A DNA stretch of 64,000 nucleotides from Fusobacterium gastrosuis (GCF_900095285.1 NZ_LT607734.1:186001-250000); one strand, 5' to 3'. Shown: positions 1-11,866, numbered from the stretch's first letter. Numbers and translations: made by a program. The notes: generated by a model not told the origin, from the sequence alone.

Positions 1-323
1 AAAATAGTCGACTTATAATATATACTTAATAATATTTTTTGTCAATAAGGCCTTGATTTTAAAAAAAATTTTAAAAACAAAACATAGATTTCCGTATAAA
101 GAACAAAAAATATACAAATTTAGTAATATTACATAAATATATATATATAGAAAAATTTATTTATTTTAGTGAAATACTATAAAAATGGGCATAACTTTTA
201 AAATTAAACTAAATTAAAAAAGTCATATATAAATTTAAAAAAATATTTATTTTCAAAGAAAAAAATGATTAAAAAAAAATAGATAACATGCGTATTTTCA
301 TAGGTTTAAGACTAAAAATCAGT

Positions 324-371
324 TATTATATAAATTATATATATATATATATATATATAATTTATATAATA
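324..371. repeat. 48-bp perfect AT palindrome
   Basis: The bases from 324 to 371 form a perfect inverted repeat centred between 347 and 348. The core is an alternating TA run flanked by TTTAAA-type arms. Such a tract can extrude as a cruciform or act as a breathing site. It lies beyond the lrgB terminator and may simply be a slipped (AT)n tract. Confidence 0.7.
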
Positions 372-435
372 TATGTTTAGATGTTACTTTGTTATTTGAT
401 AAAATATCCACATTTTAATGAAAATAGTATTTGAA

Positions 436-471
436 ATAAAAAAAGTACCCATTTTTATTTAGGGTACATTT
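436..471 (-). terminator. Rho-independent terminator of lrgAB
   Basis: Inverted repeat GTACCC (445-450) / GGGTAC (462-467). On the minus strand it is followed by a run of T. It lies about 25 bases after the lrgB stop codon. Confidence 0.75.
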
Positions 472-496
472 TATTTTTATAGGCTGCTTCTGCTTT

Positions 497-1189
497 TTAA
501 ACTAGAAATTTTAAAATTGGTGCCCAAATAAGAGTTAAAATACCTGCAAAAACAATTGATAAAGCACTCATAGAACCTTCTACTTCTCCCATTTCCATAG
601 CTTTAGATGTCCCAACAGCATGACTTGCCACTCCTATTCCTATTCCTTTTGCAACAGAATGCTTAATTCTAAAAATTTTACATATAAATGGTGCAGAAAC
701 ATTTCCTGTTATTCCTGTTAAAATGATTCCAAGCACAGTTAGAGAGGGAATTCCTCCCAATATTGAACTAACTTCTATACCAATAGGGGTGGTTATGGAC
801 TTTGGCATAAAAGAATAAAGTAGAGTTTTATCTACATCTAATAATTTTCCTAACAGAATGACTGAAATAATTCCTATAAATGAGCCCATAATTGCACCAG
901 TCATAACGGGAATAAAATATTTTTTAAATAGATTCCATTGTTTATAAAGGGGTAGGGCAAGTGCAACAGTTGCAGGTCCTAAGAAGAAATTTATTATGCT
1001 TGCACCTTTAAAATAGCTATCTGTTGAAATATCAAAAGTTTTTAAAATTGCAATAACTATCAATGTTCCTATTAAAAGTGGATTAAAAATCGGAGATTGA
1101 GTTTTCTTAAAAATGAATTTTCCAATTTCAAAAGCAATAAAACTTATTACTATTCCAAAGAATAAATCATTAACAATCATTTCTTTCAT
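497..1189 (-). CDS. lrgB: LrgB/CidB-family membrane protein
   Basis: Integral membrane protein of the LrgB (CidB/YohK) family. These act with LrgA-type holin-like proteins and are linked to murein hydrolase control, programmed lysis or, in some species, pyruvate and organic-acid transport. The 230 residues are hydrophobic with several predicted membrane spans, and the C-terminal half carries the family pattern MPKSITTPIGIE and a GIASHA-like segment (GIGIGVASHAVGTSKA). Length matches the family. The ATG abuts the lrgA stop with GGAG about 11 bases upstream, so the two genes form one operon. Family call is sure; the physiological role here is inferred. Confidence 0.9.
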   Translation of the reverse strand: MKEMIVNDLFFGIVISFIAFEIGKFIFKKTQSPIFNPLLIGTLIVIAILKTFDISTDSYFKGASIINFFLGPATVALALPLYKQWNLFKKYFIPVMTGAIMGSFIGIISVILLGKLLDVDKTLLYSFMPKSITTPIGIEVSSILGGIPSLTVLGIILTGITGNVSAPFICKIFRIKHSVAKGIGIGVASHAVGTSKAMEMGEVEGSMSALSIVFAGILTLIWAPILKFLV

Positions 1190-1561
1190 CTAATTCTCAT
1201 CTCCTTTATCGGATTTTCTCTTTTCAGTAAGCTCTATCATAAACTGAACTATCTTACCAGTTGTTCCCATAGTTATTAATGTTGTCAAAATTATTAGTAT
1301 GATAACTTTTATAAATTGTCCATCTAAAAAATGAATGTTATCCAATATTCTAACAGCTGGAGGCATAAATAAAATTGTCATATTTAATATAAGCACAGCC
1401 ACAGCATTTTCAACTTTTTCAACTTTCAAAACTTTAGTGTAAAGTAGTATAAAAAATAGAACCATTCCTATAATTGTTCCGGGCACAGGTAATTTAAAAA
1501 CTTTTGAAATTATTATACCTATATAATTTATTATAAATAAAATTATAAATTCGTTAAGCAT
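1190..1561 (-). CDS. lrgA: LrgA/CidA-family holin-like protein
   Basis: Small four-span membrane protein (123 aa) of the LrgA/CidA family, the holin-like partner of LrgB. The N-terminal half has the family motif around PVPGTIIGMVLFFILL, and the middle has MTILFMPPAVRILDN, matching the usual FVPAGVGI region. GGAG lies a few bases before the ATG at 1561. It is the first gene of the lrgAB operon; the adjacent 3' lrgB gene follows without a gap. The last residues are charged and cytoplasmic. Confidence 0.9.
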   Translation of the reverse strand: MLNEFIILFIINYIGIIISKVFKLPVPGTIIGMVLFFILLYTKVLKVEKVENAVAVLILNMTILFMPPAVRILDNIHFLDGQFIKVIILIILTTLITMGTTGKIVQFMIELTEKRKSDKGDEN

Positions 1562-1604
1562 CTTTTACTCCTTAATAACATTCCAATAAGTGAAACAATT
1601 AATA

Positions 1605-1680
1605 AAAAGAGCCGACTTCGTCAGCTAACTCTTGCTGCCGAAGTGGCTCGAGGGCTTTAGTTTTACTTCTTTTTTAAAAA
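1605..1680. repeat. Intergenic repeat family A, copy 1
   Basis: GC-richer island between lrgA and lysS containing GCCGACTTCGTCAGCTAAC followed by CTTGCTGCCGAAGTGGC. Diverged relatives lie at about 5246-5320, 36115-36190 and, inverted, 33235-33321. Its two halves can partly pair (GCCGACTTCG with CGAAGTGGC), so it may form a hairpin in RNA. Confidence 0.65.
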
Positions 1681-1691
1681 AATAGAATATA

Positions 1692-4455
<2,764 letters not shown>

Positions 4456-4484
4456 TATTACCTCCATTTATATGATATTGTTTT

Positions 4485-4880
4485 TTATATTTCTTTTATT
4501 GAAAAAGTAATCCTATTAATTTCATTATTATTAGTATCAAATAACTTATATGAAAATGAAAAAATCTTGTTTTTTATGTCATAGTTGATATTTTCTCCAT
4601 AGGAATAGAAAATCTCTTTAATTAAATCTGTTTCATATAAAAATTTATTTTTTTCTCCTGTGAATAAAATTTCAAAAGTATTATTAAAAGTCCCTTTTCT
4701 AATAATAGTTATGCTATTATTGGTTAAAATTATTTCACATTCACCGTGCTTACTTAAATAAAAATATCTTCTATAAGCTCCTAAAGATCTTACTTCATGA
4801 AAACCTTTAACTATTTCAAAAGTTTTTTCTCCATACTGATCTTCACTTTTAATGATATATTTTTTATTAATAGTAGTCAT
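4485..4880 (-). CDS. DUF1934 (YwiB-like) beta-barrel protein
   Basis: Small protein of about 131 residues. Its C-terminal half follows the DUF1934/YwiB pattern: a RKG turn, F-x-G...Y-T segment, then an alternating strand ending in an F-S-Y-x-L-x-D...N-x-I-x-x-x-T-F-S strand. Function of the family is unknown; lipocalin-like barrels have been reported for it. The longer frame reaching 4976 lies inside the upstream acidic gene and is not expected to be used. ATG candidates at 4880 and 4889 both overlap the upstream 3' end, and 4880 is chosen because GAAG precedes it. Overlap with the DUF1292 gene suggests coupled translation. Confidence 0.65.
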   Translation of the reverse strand: MTTINKKYIIKSEDQYGEKTFEIVKGFHEVRSLGAYRRYFYLSKHGECEIILTNNSITIIRKGTFNNTFEILFTGEKNKFLYETDLIKEIFYSYGENINYDIKNKIFSFSYKLFDTNNNEINRITFSIKEI

Positions 4881-5208
4881 TTTCTTCATCTTCATCAAAT
4901 TCTCTATCAAATTCTTTGTCTGTGATTTCATCTTCTCTGTCATAATATTCGTCATCTTCAAAATCACTGATATCATCTTCTATAAGATATTCATCTCTCC
5001 AGTGATCTATAACTGCTTTTTCTTCGTCATCACTTTCAACTAGAATAATCTCATCTTCGTCTTCATCATAGTAAAAAACATAGATGTCCCCATCATAGTC
5101 CTCTGCTATTATATAGTCCTTACTTTCAAAAAGAAAATTTTCTAATACATTTAGTTCGTATTCATCTCCGTCAAAATCAAAATAAAAAGTTTCCCCTTGA
5201 GAATACAT
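4867..5208 (-). CDS. DUF1292 family acidic protein
   Basis: A 113-residue, strongly acidic protein. Residues about 8-60 show the DUF1292 pattern of short beta strands (YELNVLENFLF, DYIIAEDYDGDIYVFYYDEDED). The C-terminal third is nearly all Asp, Glu and Tyr. DUF1292 proteins are found next to ruvX/alaS-type genes in Firmicutes and have no assigned function. GGAGG about 12 bases before the ATG marks the start. The gene overlaps the DUF1934 gene by 14 bases. Confidence 0.7.
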   Translation of the reverse strand: MYSQGETFYFDFDGDEYELNVLENFLFESKDYIIAEDYDGDIYVFYYDEDEDEIILVESDDEEKAVIDHWRDEYLIEDDISDFEDDEYYDREDEITDKEFDREFDEDEENDYY

Positions 5209-5245
5209 GATAATTCGTTTCCTCCTGTAAAATAAATTATAAACA

Positions 5246-5320
5246 AAGCCGACTTCATCAGCTAACTTCTACTCCCACAATAACCCGAAGATCTTGCCCT
5301 CGAAAATAAAATTCTTTTTA
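5246..5320. repeat. Intergenic repeat family A, copy 2
   Basis: Contains GCCGACTTCATCAGCTAAC and then a region related to copies 1 and 3, between the DUF1292 gene and rlmH. It is more degenerate than copy 1, and the second half no longer pairs well with the first. Confidence 0.6.
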
Positions 5321-5370
5321 TAAAATATGAATTGCAATAAATCTATACTTTTCTATATAACAAATAAAAT

Positions 5371-5838
5371 TTATTTATGATATTTTATGTTATTAGATAT
5401 AGAAAACCACCTATAAATTTGTTCCATCAATATAAGTCTAATAAGTTGATGTGGGAAAGTGAAATTTGAAAATTTTAGTTTTAAATCTACTTTTTTCTTT
5501 AATTCTTCATTCACGCCATCTGAACCACCAATTATAAAACTAATAGAGCTAACTCCTTTGGTTTTAAGATTTTCTATATAACTTGACATTGCAACAGAAT
5601 CAAACTCTTTTCCATTCAAGTCAAGTAAAATTTCATAAGAATTTAATTTTGAAAGAGTTTTTAAAAGTTCATCACTCTCTTTCTTTATGGAAAGTTGAAT
5701 ATTATCTTCTTTACTGAATTCTTTCAATTCAACTATTTCTAAATTTGCAAATGCCTGCATTCTTTTTTTAAATTCTGAAATGCCGTCGATTATGTATTTA
5801 TCCTTAATTTTTCCTACACAAACAATATATATATTCAA
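5371..5838 (-). CDS. rlmH: 23S rRNA (pseudouridine1915-N3)-methyltransferase RlmH
   Basis: SPOUT-class methyltransferase that methylates pseudouridine 1915 in helix 69 of 23S rRNA using S-adenosylmethionine. The 155-residue length, the glycine loop FIIGGSDGVNEE and the C-terminal EQIYRWFSISNNIKYHK (family EQ-x-YRA...YHK) are diagnostic. The start is a TTG at 5838 preceded by AAGGGG; no ATG lies nearby in frame. It stands between repeat copy 2 and mutL, as a separate unit. Confidence 0.95.
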   Translation of the reverse strand: MNIYIVCVGKIKDKYIIDGISEFKKRMQAFANLEIVELKEFSKEDNIQLSIKKESDELLKTLSKLNSYEILLDLNGKEFDSVAMSSYIENLKTKGVSSISFIIGGSDGVNEELKKKVDLKLKFSNFTFPHQLIRLILMEQIYRWFSISNNIKYHK

Positions 5839-5869
5839 TAAATATACCCCTTATTTAATAAAATTTCAA

Positions 5870-7833
5870 CTATTTTCTTTTAAAAAGTTTTTCTAAATCG
5901 TAAAGGGATAACTTTACAATTATGGGTCTGCCATGAGGACATGTATATTCTCCTACTTCATGAAGTTTAGCAACCATAGAATACATTTCATCTATACTTA
6001 ATTTTTGATTTGCTTTTATAGCCCTTTACACGACATAGAAACTATTATATTTTCTCTTATATCTTCCTCTTTATTTTTTATTATATTTTCTAAAATATCT
6101 CTCAAAATATTTTCAAAGCTATCCCTTAAATCCATAATAGGAGTAGCTCTAACCAAAATTTCATTTTTATCAAAATCATCTATATCAAAGCCAAACAATG
6201 AAAAAACCTCCAGATTATCCAAAATAATTTGTTTTTCTCTAGGATCAAGATTAATTCTTATAGGAACTAATAAATTTTGTTTTGGCATAGTTTTATTATA
6301 AAATTCTTGTTTTAATTTTTCATATAAAATTCTTTCGTGAATTATATGCTGGTCATAGATTTCAAGTAGTCCATTTCTTTCAACTAATATAAAGCTATCA
6401 AAAACTTGCCCTATAACCTTAAAATCAATATTTTTTAAACTCTTAAGATTATCAAAAATTTGTCCTTTTCTTGTTTTATTCTCATCAAAAATATATTTCT
6501 CATAAGAGTCTTCTTTAACTTCCTTAGAAGAAAAAATTGTATTCTCAATTTTATCTAAATAAACATCTTTCTCTAATTTTATGTCATCATCAGGCTTTGC
6601 TTCAACTTCTTCATTTAAAGTTTTAGCTATTTTTGATTTTTCTAAAGTATAGAAATCTTTAAACTCATTTTTGTCAATTGATGATAATTGAGATAAACTA
6701 CTATACTTTTGATTTTCATTAGAAAGCCCTTTTTTGAATTCATTAATATCTAGTAAATTTTGTTTACTGTTGAATATGGAAGCTACAGATTCATTTTTTT
6801 GTGTATCTTCTTGTTCTTTTTCATAAGTATTATTATCTTCGTTTTTATCTGTAATATATGGAGATATAAATTCTTCATTTCCAATAAAGATACTATCTAT
6901 AGAACTTTTAACTAATTGATAAATTTCAGCGTTATTAGCGAATTTAACTATCTTTTTAGATGGATGAACATTTACATCTATATTAGCAGGATTAATATTT
7001 AAGAAAATAACAGCGAAAGGATATTTACCTTTCATAAGCTTAGTATGGTAAGCATCAATGACTGCATCTTCAACTAATTTAGATTTAACTGCTCTTCCAT
7101 TTATAAAAACAAAAATGGATTCTCTATTAGATTTAAAAAGCTCAGCATTTCCTAGATAACCAAGAGCAAATCTTTGAGAATTTTTTAGATAAGATTTTCC
7201 AAAAATTTCAAGTATAGCATTGTCAAGACCATTTCCGCTTGTTTTTATACTTTCCCTTCCCTCAATAGTAAGCAAAAATTTCACATTTGAATTGGCAAGA
7301 GCCTCTTTCATAACAATGTCTTTTATATTTAAGTACTCCGTACTTTCCTTTCTTAAAAATTTTAATCTAGCAGGAGTATTGTAAAATAAATCTTTTATTT
7401 CTATGTGAGTCCCTACATTTTTTGAAACTTCTTTTAAGTTAGTAACTTTTCCGGCAAGAACATTAATTTGTACTCCACTTTCCATATCTTTAGTTCTTGA
7501 GGATAAAATCATTTTTGAAACAGCTGCGATAGAAGAGAGAGCTTCGCCTCTAAAACCGTAAGTACTTATTTTAAATAAATCTTCTTTGGTTGAAATTTTA
7601 CTTGTAGCATGCCTTTCAATAGATAGAAGTAAATCTTCTTTTTCCATTCCACAACCATTATCAACAATACTTAAATCAAGTCCTCCATTTCTAACCTCAA
7701 TTTTAATTTCACTGCTCCCAGCGTCCAGTGAGTTTTCTATCAATTCCTTAATCATACTAGTAGGATTTTCTACAACTTCTCCAGCAGCTATTGCATTGGA
7801 AACACTTTCGTCTAAAATTTTTATCACTGCCAT
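5870..7833 (-). pseudogene. mutL: DNA mismatch repair protein MutL, frameshifted near the C-terminus
   Basis: MutL acts with MutS in mismatch repair. The GHKL ATPase domain is intact (ENSLDAGSSEI, DNGCGM, GFRGEALSSI), and the C-terminal domain starts with the endonuclease motif DQHIIHERILYE. The first frame ends at 6016 just after SMSCKG. Shifting frame at 6021-6027 (CCC on the plus strand) restores AIKANQKL, the CPHGRP metal motif and a LFKRK end, stopping at 5870-5872. The span is one base short of a multiple of three, so a single-base deletion explains it. The truncated product would lack CPHGRP and the last ~50 residues. GGAGG precedes the ATG. Confidence 0.85.
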
Positions 7834-7974
7834 TTTCTACCTCCAGTATTAATTTTTTTCGTTATATTATAACATAAATTCTAGAACTTTATATAGAATA
7901 TTAAAATTATTAGATAAAAAAAAGCTGACTTTATAAAAATAATATTATAGTTTTAAATTTATTTTTCAGTAACA

Positions 7975-8002
7975 TTGACAGGTTTCCCAGATGTAGTATA
8001 AT
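7975..8002 (+). promoter_or_regulatory. Sigma-70-type promoter of murI
   Basis: TTGACA at 7975-7980 and TATAAT at 7997-8002 with a 16-base spacer, 32 bases before the murI ATG. Both hexamers match the consensus exactly. Confidence 0.8.
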
Positions 8003-8033
8003 TTAATAAACAATTAAAAAAGAGGGTAATAAA

Positions 8034-8816
8034 ATGAAGATAGCAGTTTTTGACTCAGGCATAGGAGGTCTATCAGTATTGCACTTAGCATTAAAAAAAT
8101 TTCCTAAAGAAAATTTTTTATATTATGCTGATTCTGATAATGTACCTTATGGAATAAAAACAAAAGAAGAACTTGTGTTGCTTGTAGACAATGCAATAAA
8201 AAATATGATAAAAGAAGATGTGAAAGCAATAGTTGTTGCATGTAATACTGCTACAAGTGCAGCTATTCAAGAAATGAGAGAAAAGTATACAATTCCTCTT
8301 ATTGGAATGGAACCGGCTGTAAAAAAAGCGGTGGATTTCTACGGAAATAAAAGAATCTTAGTTATTGCAACTCCTGTAACCGTAAGAGGAAAAAAAATGC
8401 AGGATTTAATAAGTAAAGTGGATAAAGAACATTTAGTAGATTTAATTGCTTTGCCTAAATTGGTCAATTTTGCAGAACAAGAAATTTTTAAAAATATGGA
8501 AGTAGAAGAATATTTAAAAGAGGAATTTAAAAATATAGATTTTAGAGAATATTCTTCAATAGTTTTAGGTTGCACTCATTTTAATTATTTTAAAGATAGT
8601 TTAAGAAAAATATTGCCAGAACATATAAATATTTTGGATGGAAATGAAGGTACAGTGAATAAATTATTTTTGGAATTAAAAACAAAAAATATTTTAGAAG
8701 AGAATGACGAACCTAAAATAGAATTTTACTATTCTGGGCGTAAAGTAGAGGATGAAGAGAATTTAAAAAGATTGGAAAGATATTTGAAAAGACTGGATTT
8801 TATGCTAGAAATATAA
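8034..8816 (+). CDS. murI: Glutamate racemase
   Basis: Cofactor-independent racemase giving D-glutamate for peptidoglycan. Asp7 lies in FDSGIGGLSV. The two catalytic cysteines are Cys70 in VVACNTATS and Cys180 in LGCTHF, in the positions expected for the family. At 260 residues it is full length. AGAGGG lies 7 bases before the ATG and a consensus promoter lies upstream. The YedF-like gene follows after 16 bases, so the two are probably co-transcribed. Confidence 0.96.
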   Translation: MKIAVFDSGIGGLSVLHLALKKFPKENFLYYADSDNVPYGIKTKEELVLLVDNAIKNMIKEDVKAIVVACNTATSAAIQEMREKYTIPLIGMEPAVKKAVDFYGNKRILVIATPVTVRGKKMQDLISKVDKEHLVDLIALPKLVNFAEQEIFKNMEVEEYLKEEFKNIDFREYSSIVLGCTHFNYFKDSLRKILPEHINILDGNEGTVNKLFLELKTKNILEENDEPKIEFYYSGRKVEDEENLKRLERYLKRLDFMLEI

Positions 8817-8832
8817 ATCATAGGAGGAAGCT

Positions 8833-9243
8833 ATGAGATATCAAAAAGATAACTTTTTAAACGAATTAGAGGGAATATTTAATGCAAAAACTTTGGAAGA
8901 AGCCAGTAATATAGTTTTTTCTTTTTCTACATTAACATTAGGCAGCAATGGAGATAAGGAATTAGGTCGCATTCTGATGGAAACTTATTTACATAGTTTA
9001 TTGGAACTTGAATTTATCCCTAAAACACTAATACTTTATAGTGAAGCTGTCTTACTTGCTTTGGCTAATTCAAATGTAAATAGATATTTAAAAAATTTAC
9101 AAAATAAAGGAGTAAATATTTTAATTTGTTCAACATCGGCAAGATATTATCAGATTGAAAATAAGATAAATGTAGGTAAGTTAGCGAGTATGAAAACTAT
9201 TTTAGAGAAAAAAATGGCAGCAACAAAAATAATCAGTTTATAA
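8833..9243 (+). CDS. DsrE/YedF-like protein lacking the TusA half
   Basis: 136 residues resembling the C-terminal DsrE-like domain of YedF (putative selenium/sulfur-relay protein). The pattern is: a GDKELGRILM helix, a strand LILYSEAV, then GVNILICSTSARYYQIE and a final VGKLASM helix. The TusA-like N-terminal domain of YedF is missing, and the second cysteine usual in the C-G-T-C loop is Ser102 here (only Cys99 remains). A sulfur-carrier role is therefore doubtful. AGGAGG precedes the ATG. It is followed by a strong bidirectional terminator. Confidence 0.6.
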   Translation: MRYQKDNFLNELEGIFNAKTLEEASNIVFSFSTLTLGSNGDKELGRILMETYLHSLLELEFIPKTLILYSEAVLLALANSNVNRYLKNLQNKGVNILICSTSARYYQIENKINVGKLASMKTILEKKMAATKIISL

Positions 9244-9248
9244 AAAGT

Positions 9249-9286
9249 AAAATTCCACTTAGTATCCCTTGCTAAGTGGAATTTTT
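9249..9286. terminator. Bidirectional terminator between convergent genes
   Basis: AAATTCCACTTAG (9250-9262) pairs with CTAAGTGGAATTT (9272-9284), flanked by A on the left and T on the right. It can serve both the murI operon and htpX. Confidence 0.9.
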
Positions 9287-9309
9287 ATGTTCCGTATGCA
9301 TATAACTTT

Positions 9310-10173
9310 TTACATATATCCTTTTTCTATAGCTAATTTTTCAAGTTCTCTCATTCTATCATAAGTAGAAGGATGTGTTCTAAATAAATTTTGAATACCT
9401 CTTAATCCTGCAAAAGGATTTACTATAAACATATGAGCAGTAGATGGGTTTCTAGTGTTAGACATAGAAATTCTTTGACTATATTCTTCTAATTTTCCAA
9501 GAGCATCTCTTAAATATAAAGGATTTCCAGAAATTTCTGCTCCGGCTCTATCAGCCATAAATTCTCTTCTACGAGATATAGTCATTTGAATAACAGAGGC
9601 AGCAAGTGGAGCAAGTAATGCCATCAGTATAGCAAGTCCACCATTGTTGTTTCTATTATCTCTATTGTTACTACGACCGGCATATGGTAAAAAACGAGAA
9701 ATATTTGCAATGGCTCCTGCAAAGGTTGCTGCTATTGTGCTAATTAAAATATCTCTATGTTTAACATGACCTAACTCATGGGCCACAACACCTGCAAGTT
9801 CATTGTCACTCATAAGATCAAGTAAACCTTGAGTGCAAGCAACAGCTGCATGACTTGGATTTCTTCCAGTTGCAAAGGCATTGGGCTGTCTTTCTGGAAT
9901 TATATAAACTTTAGGCATAGGCAAATCAGCATTCTGTGACAGTTTTTTTACTAAATTGTAAAGTCTAGGATTAGTTGTTGCGTCAACTTCTTGAGCTCTA
10001 TATGCCTTTATAACCATTTTATCACTGAACCAATAACTATAAAAACTCATTGCTCCTGCAATTAAAAGTCCTATTAAAGCTCCATCTTGATTTCCTAACA
10101 AACCTCCTATAAAAGTAAATAAAAATACTAGACCAAACATCAAAAACCCTGTTTTTATACTATTCATAAACAT
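9310..10173 (-). CDS. htpX: Membrane zinc metalloprotease HtpX (M48)
   Basis: Inner-membrane M48 protease for quality control of membrane proteins. Two N-terminal spans (about residues 10-47) are followed by the zinc motif HELGH (132-136), a second pair of hydrophobic stretches (about 145-190), and the Glu-bearing segment SRRREFMADRAGAEIS that supplies the third ligand. The length of 287 residues is normal. AGGAG lies 7 bases before the ATG at 10173. It appears to be a single-gene unit. Confidence 0.95.
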   Translation of the reverse strand: MFMNSIKTGFLMFGLVFLFTFIGGLLGNQDGALIGLLIAGAMSFYSYWFSDKMVIKAYRAQEVDATTNPRLYNLVKKLSQNADLPMPKVYIIPERQPNAFATGRNPSHAAVACTQGLLDLMSDNELAGVVAHELGHVKHRDILISTIAATFAGAIANISRFLPYAGRSNNRDNRNNNGGLAILMALLAPLAASVIQMTISRRREFMADRAGAEISGNPLYLRDALGKLEEYSQRISMSNTRNPSTAHMFIVNPFAGLRGIQNLFRTHPSTYDRMRELEKLAIEKGYM

Positions 10174-10306
10174 ATTTTTTCTCCTTATAAAATTAATATT
10201 AAAATAAAAAATAATTTTTTATATTATATCATAAGAAAGTATAAAAATATCTAATAAAATATGCTATTATATTATAGCTAATAAAAAATTTAGGAGTGTA
10301 ATTAAA

Positions 10307-10753
10307 ATGAAAAAAATAATTTTTACATTAGGAGTTGCAGTGTTATTTTCTTCTTGTATAATAGGAAGTGTAGTTGGAGGAACAATAAGTGCTGCCGGTA
10401 GTATAGTTGGTGGAACAATAAGTGCTACTGGGAAAATAATAGGTGCTCTTATAGGCGATGATGATGGTGAAATAAAGGCAAAAGGAGTTAAGTATGAGTA
10501 TTCAGATGTAAAAGTTGAAATTGATCAAGATAGGACAATAGTGACTGGAACAGTTTACCATAACACAAGTACTAAAGAAAATGTGAGAATAGAAATTCCA
10601 TGTTATGATAAAGATAAAAAATATTTAGGAGATGCTATTGATACAATAGAAGAATTACCTAAAAAGAAGAAATGGAAATTTAAAGCTGTCATTGAGAGAG
10701 CTGATGTTAAGTATGCTAATATAAAAGAGGCATATATATCATCAAGCAATTAA
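10307..10753 (+). CDS. Small lipoprotein with glycine-rich linker
   Basis: 148 residues. A signal peptide ends in the lipobox LFSSC. Two near-identical GG-T-I-S-A repeats (VGGTISAAGSIVGGTISATG) follow. The last 100 residues are predicted beta-rich and resemble FxLYD-type domains (VTGTVYHNTSTKENVRIEIPCYDKDKKYLGD). This suggests an envelope-anchored beta-sandwich of unknown role. AGGAG precedes the ATG. No neighbour clarifies its function. Confidence 0.7.
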   Translation: MKKIIFTLGVAVLFSSCIIGSVVGGTISAAGSIVGGTISATGKIIGALIGDDDGEIKAKGVKYEYSDVKVEIDQDRTIVTGTVYHNTSTKENVRIEIPCYDKDKKYLGDAIDTIEELPKKKKWKFKAVIERADVKYANIKEAYISSSN

Positions 10754-10909
10754 AATGGAACTTTTTAATATCAACTTTCCTATTGTGTGATGGTGTACTA
10801 TAAAAAAATGTTAGTCTTGGATAAGAGTATTTAACAAAATTGGCTTTTTTATAAAATAATAAAAATATAATTATATGAAAATGAAAGAAAAGGAGAAAAA
10901 AGAACAAAA

Positions 10910-11866
10910 ATGGATTGGACAGGGCGTATTGACGGTCATGAAGAAGATGTATTAAGAATACATCAAGTTATTCGTGTGAAAAGTTTTGAAGAATTATTGA
11001 ATGTGGATATCAATGAAAGAAAAGCCTGTTTTGTGAGCTTTAATTCAGATGAAGGTATAAGAAGAAATAATGGAAGAACAGGTGCAGCAGAAGGATGGAA
11101 ACACTTAAAATTAGCTCTTTCAAATTATCCAATATTTGATAATACATTGAAATTATATGATTTGAAAGAACCAGTTGATGTTATTTCTGGAAATTTAGAG
11201 GAAGCACAAAAAAAACTGGCATATATAATTACAGAATTGAAAAAAAGAAATTTCTTTGTGGTTTGTTTAGGCGGAGGTCATGATATAGCCTATGGAACTC
11301 ACAATGGAATTCTAAATTATGCTAAAACTAAAGAAAAGAATCCTAAAATAGGAATAATAAATTTTGATGCTCATTTTGATATGAGAGAGTATAAAGAAAA
11401 GGGAGCAAACTCTGGTTCAATGTTTCTTCAAATAGCTGAGGATAGAGAAAAAGATGGATTACATTTTGATTATAATGTAATAGGGATTCAAAGATTTGCA
11501 AATACAAAAAGATTATTTGATACAGCAAGAAAATTTGGAGTAAATTACTTTTTAGCAAGAGATATAGAAAAAGTAAATGAACTGAATATAAATCCTATTC
11601 TACATAGGAATGATTATATCCATTTAAGTATTTGTACGGATGTATTCCATGTTACCACTGCACCTGGAGTTAGTGCTCCTCAATCATTTGGAATTTGGCC
11701 TAGTCAAGCTAATAGACTTCTAAATATAATTGCAGAAACGGATAAAGATTTAACTTTAGAAGTTGCAGAGATAAGTCCAAGATTCGATTACGATGATAGA
11801 ACTTCAAGACTTGCTGCAAATTTTATTTATCAAATAATTTTAAGACATTTTAAAGTTGAAATATAG
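10910..11866 (+). CDS. hutG: Formimidoylglutamase (ureohydrolase family)
   Basis: Ureohydrolase-fold enzyme, most like HutG, which releases formamide from N-formimino-L-glutamate in histidine breakdown. The manganese motifs are GGGHDIAYG, NFDAHFDMR and a third site SICTDVFHVTTAPGVSAP. The APGVSAP signature is that of formimidoylglutamase rather than agmatinase (usually APGTGTP). In the third motif the first metal-ligand Asp of arginases is Cys. The 318-residue length fits. AAGGAG precedes the ATG. A flavodoxin gene follows after 15 bases. Agmatinase is the main alternative. Confidence 0.8.
   Translation: MDWTGRIDGHEEDVLRIHQVIRVKSFEELLNVDINERKACFVSFNSDEGIRRNNGRTGAAEGWKHLKLALSNYPIFDNTLKLYDLKEPVDVISGNLEEAQKKLAYIITELKKRNFFVVCLGGGHDIAYGTHNGILNYAKTKEKNPKIGIINFDAHFDMREYKEKGANSGSMFLQIAEDREKDGLHFDYNVIGIQRFANTKRLFDTARKFGVNYFLARDIEKVNELNINPILHRNDYIHLSICTDVFHVTTAPGVSAPQSFGIWPSQANRLLNIIAETDKDLTLEVAEISPRFDYDDRTSRLAANFIYQIILRHFKVEI

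Larger units (their letters stand above)
1..496. other. AT-rich intergenic region, no gene seen
   Basis: Extremely AT-rich stretch downstream of lrgB with no credible reading frame. It contains a long alternating AT palindrome (324..371) and the terminator of the lrgAB operon near its right end. Nothing else recognisable was seen. Confidence 0.7.

Noticed and set aside
4880-4976. Longer DUF1934 frame to 4976
   Set aside because: It lies wholly in the acidic DUF1292 gene and has no ribosome site.
6016-6030. Programmed -1 frameshift in mutL
   Set aside because: TGT AAA GGG CTA is not a good slippery site (no X-XXY-YYZ pattern), and no downstream structure was seen. A deletion is simpler.
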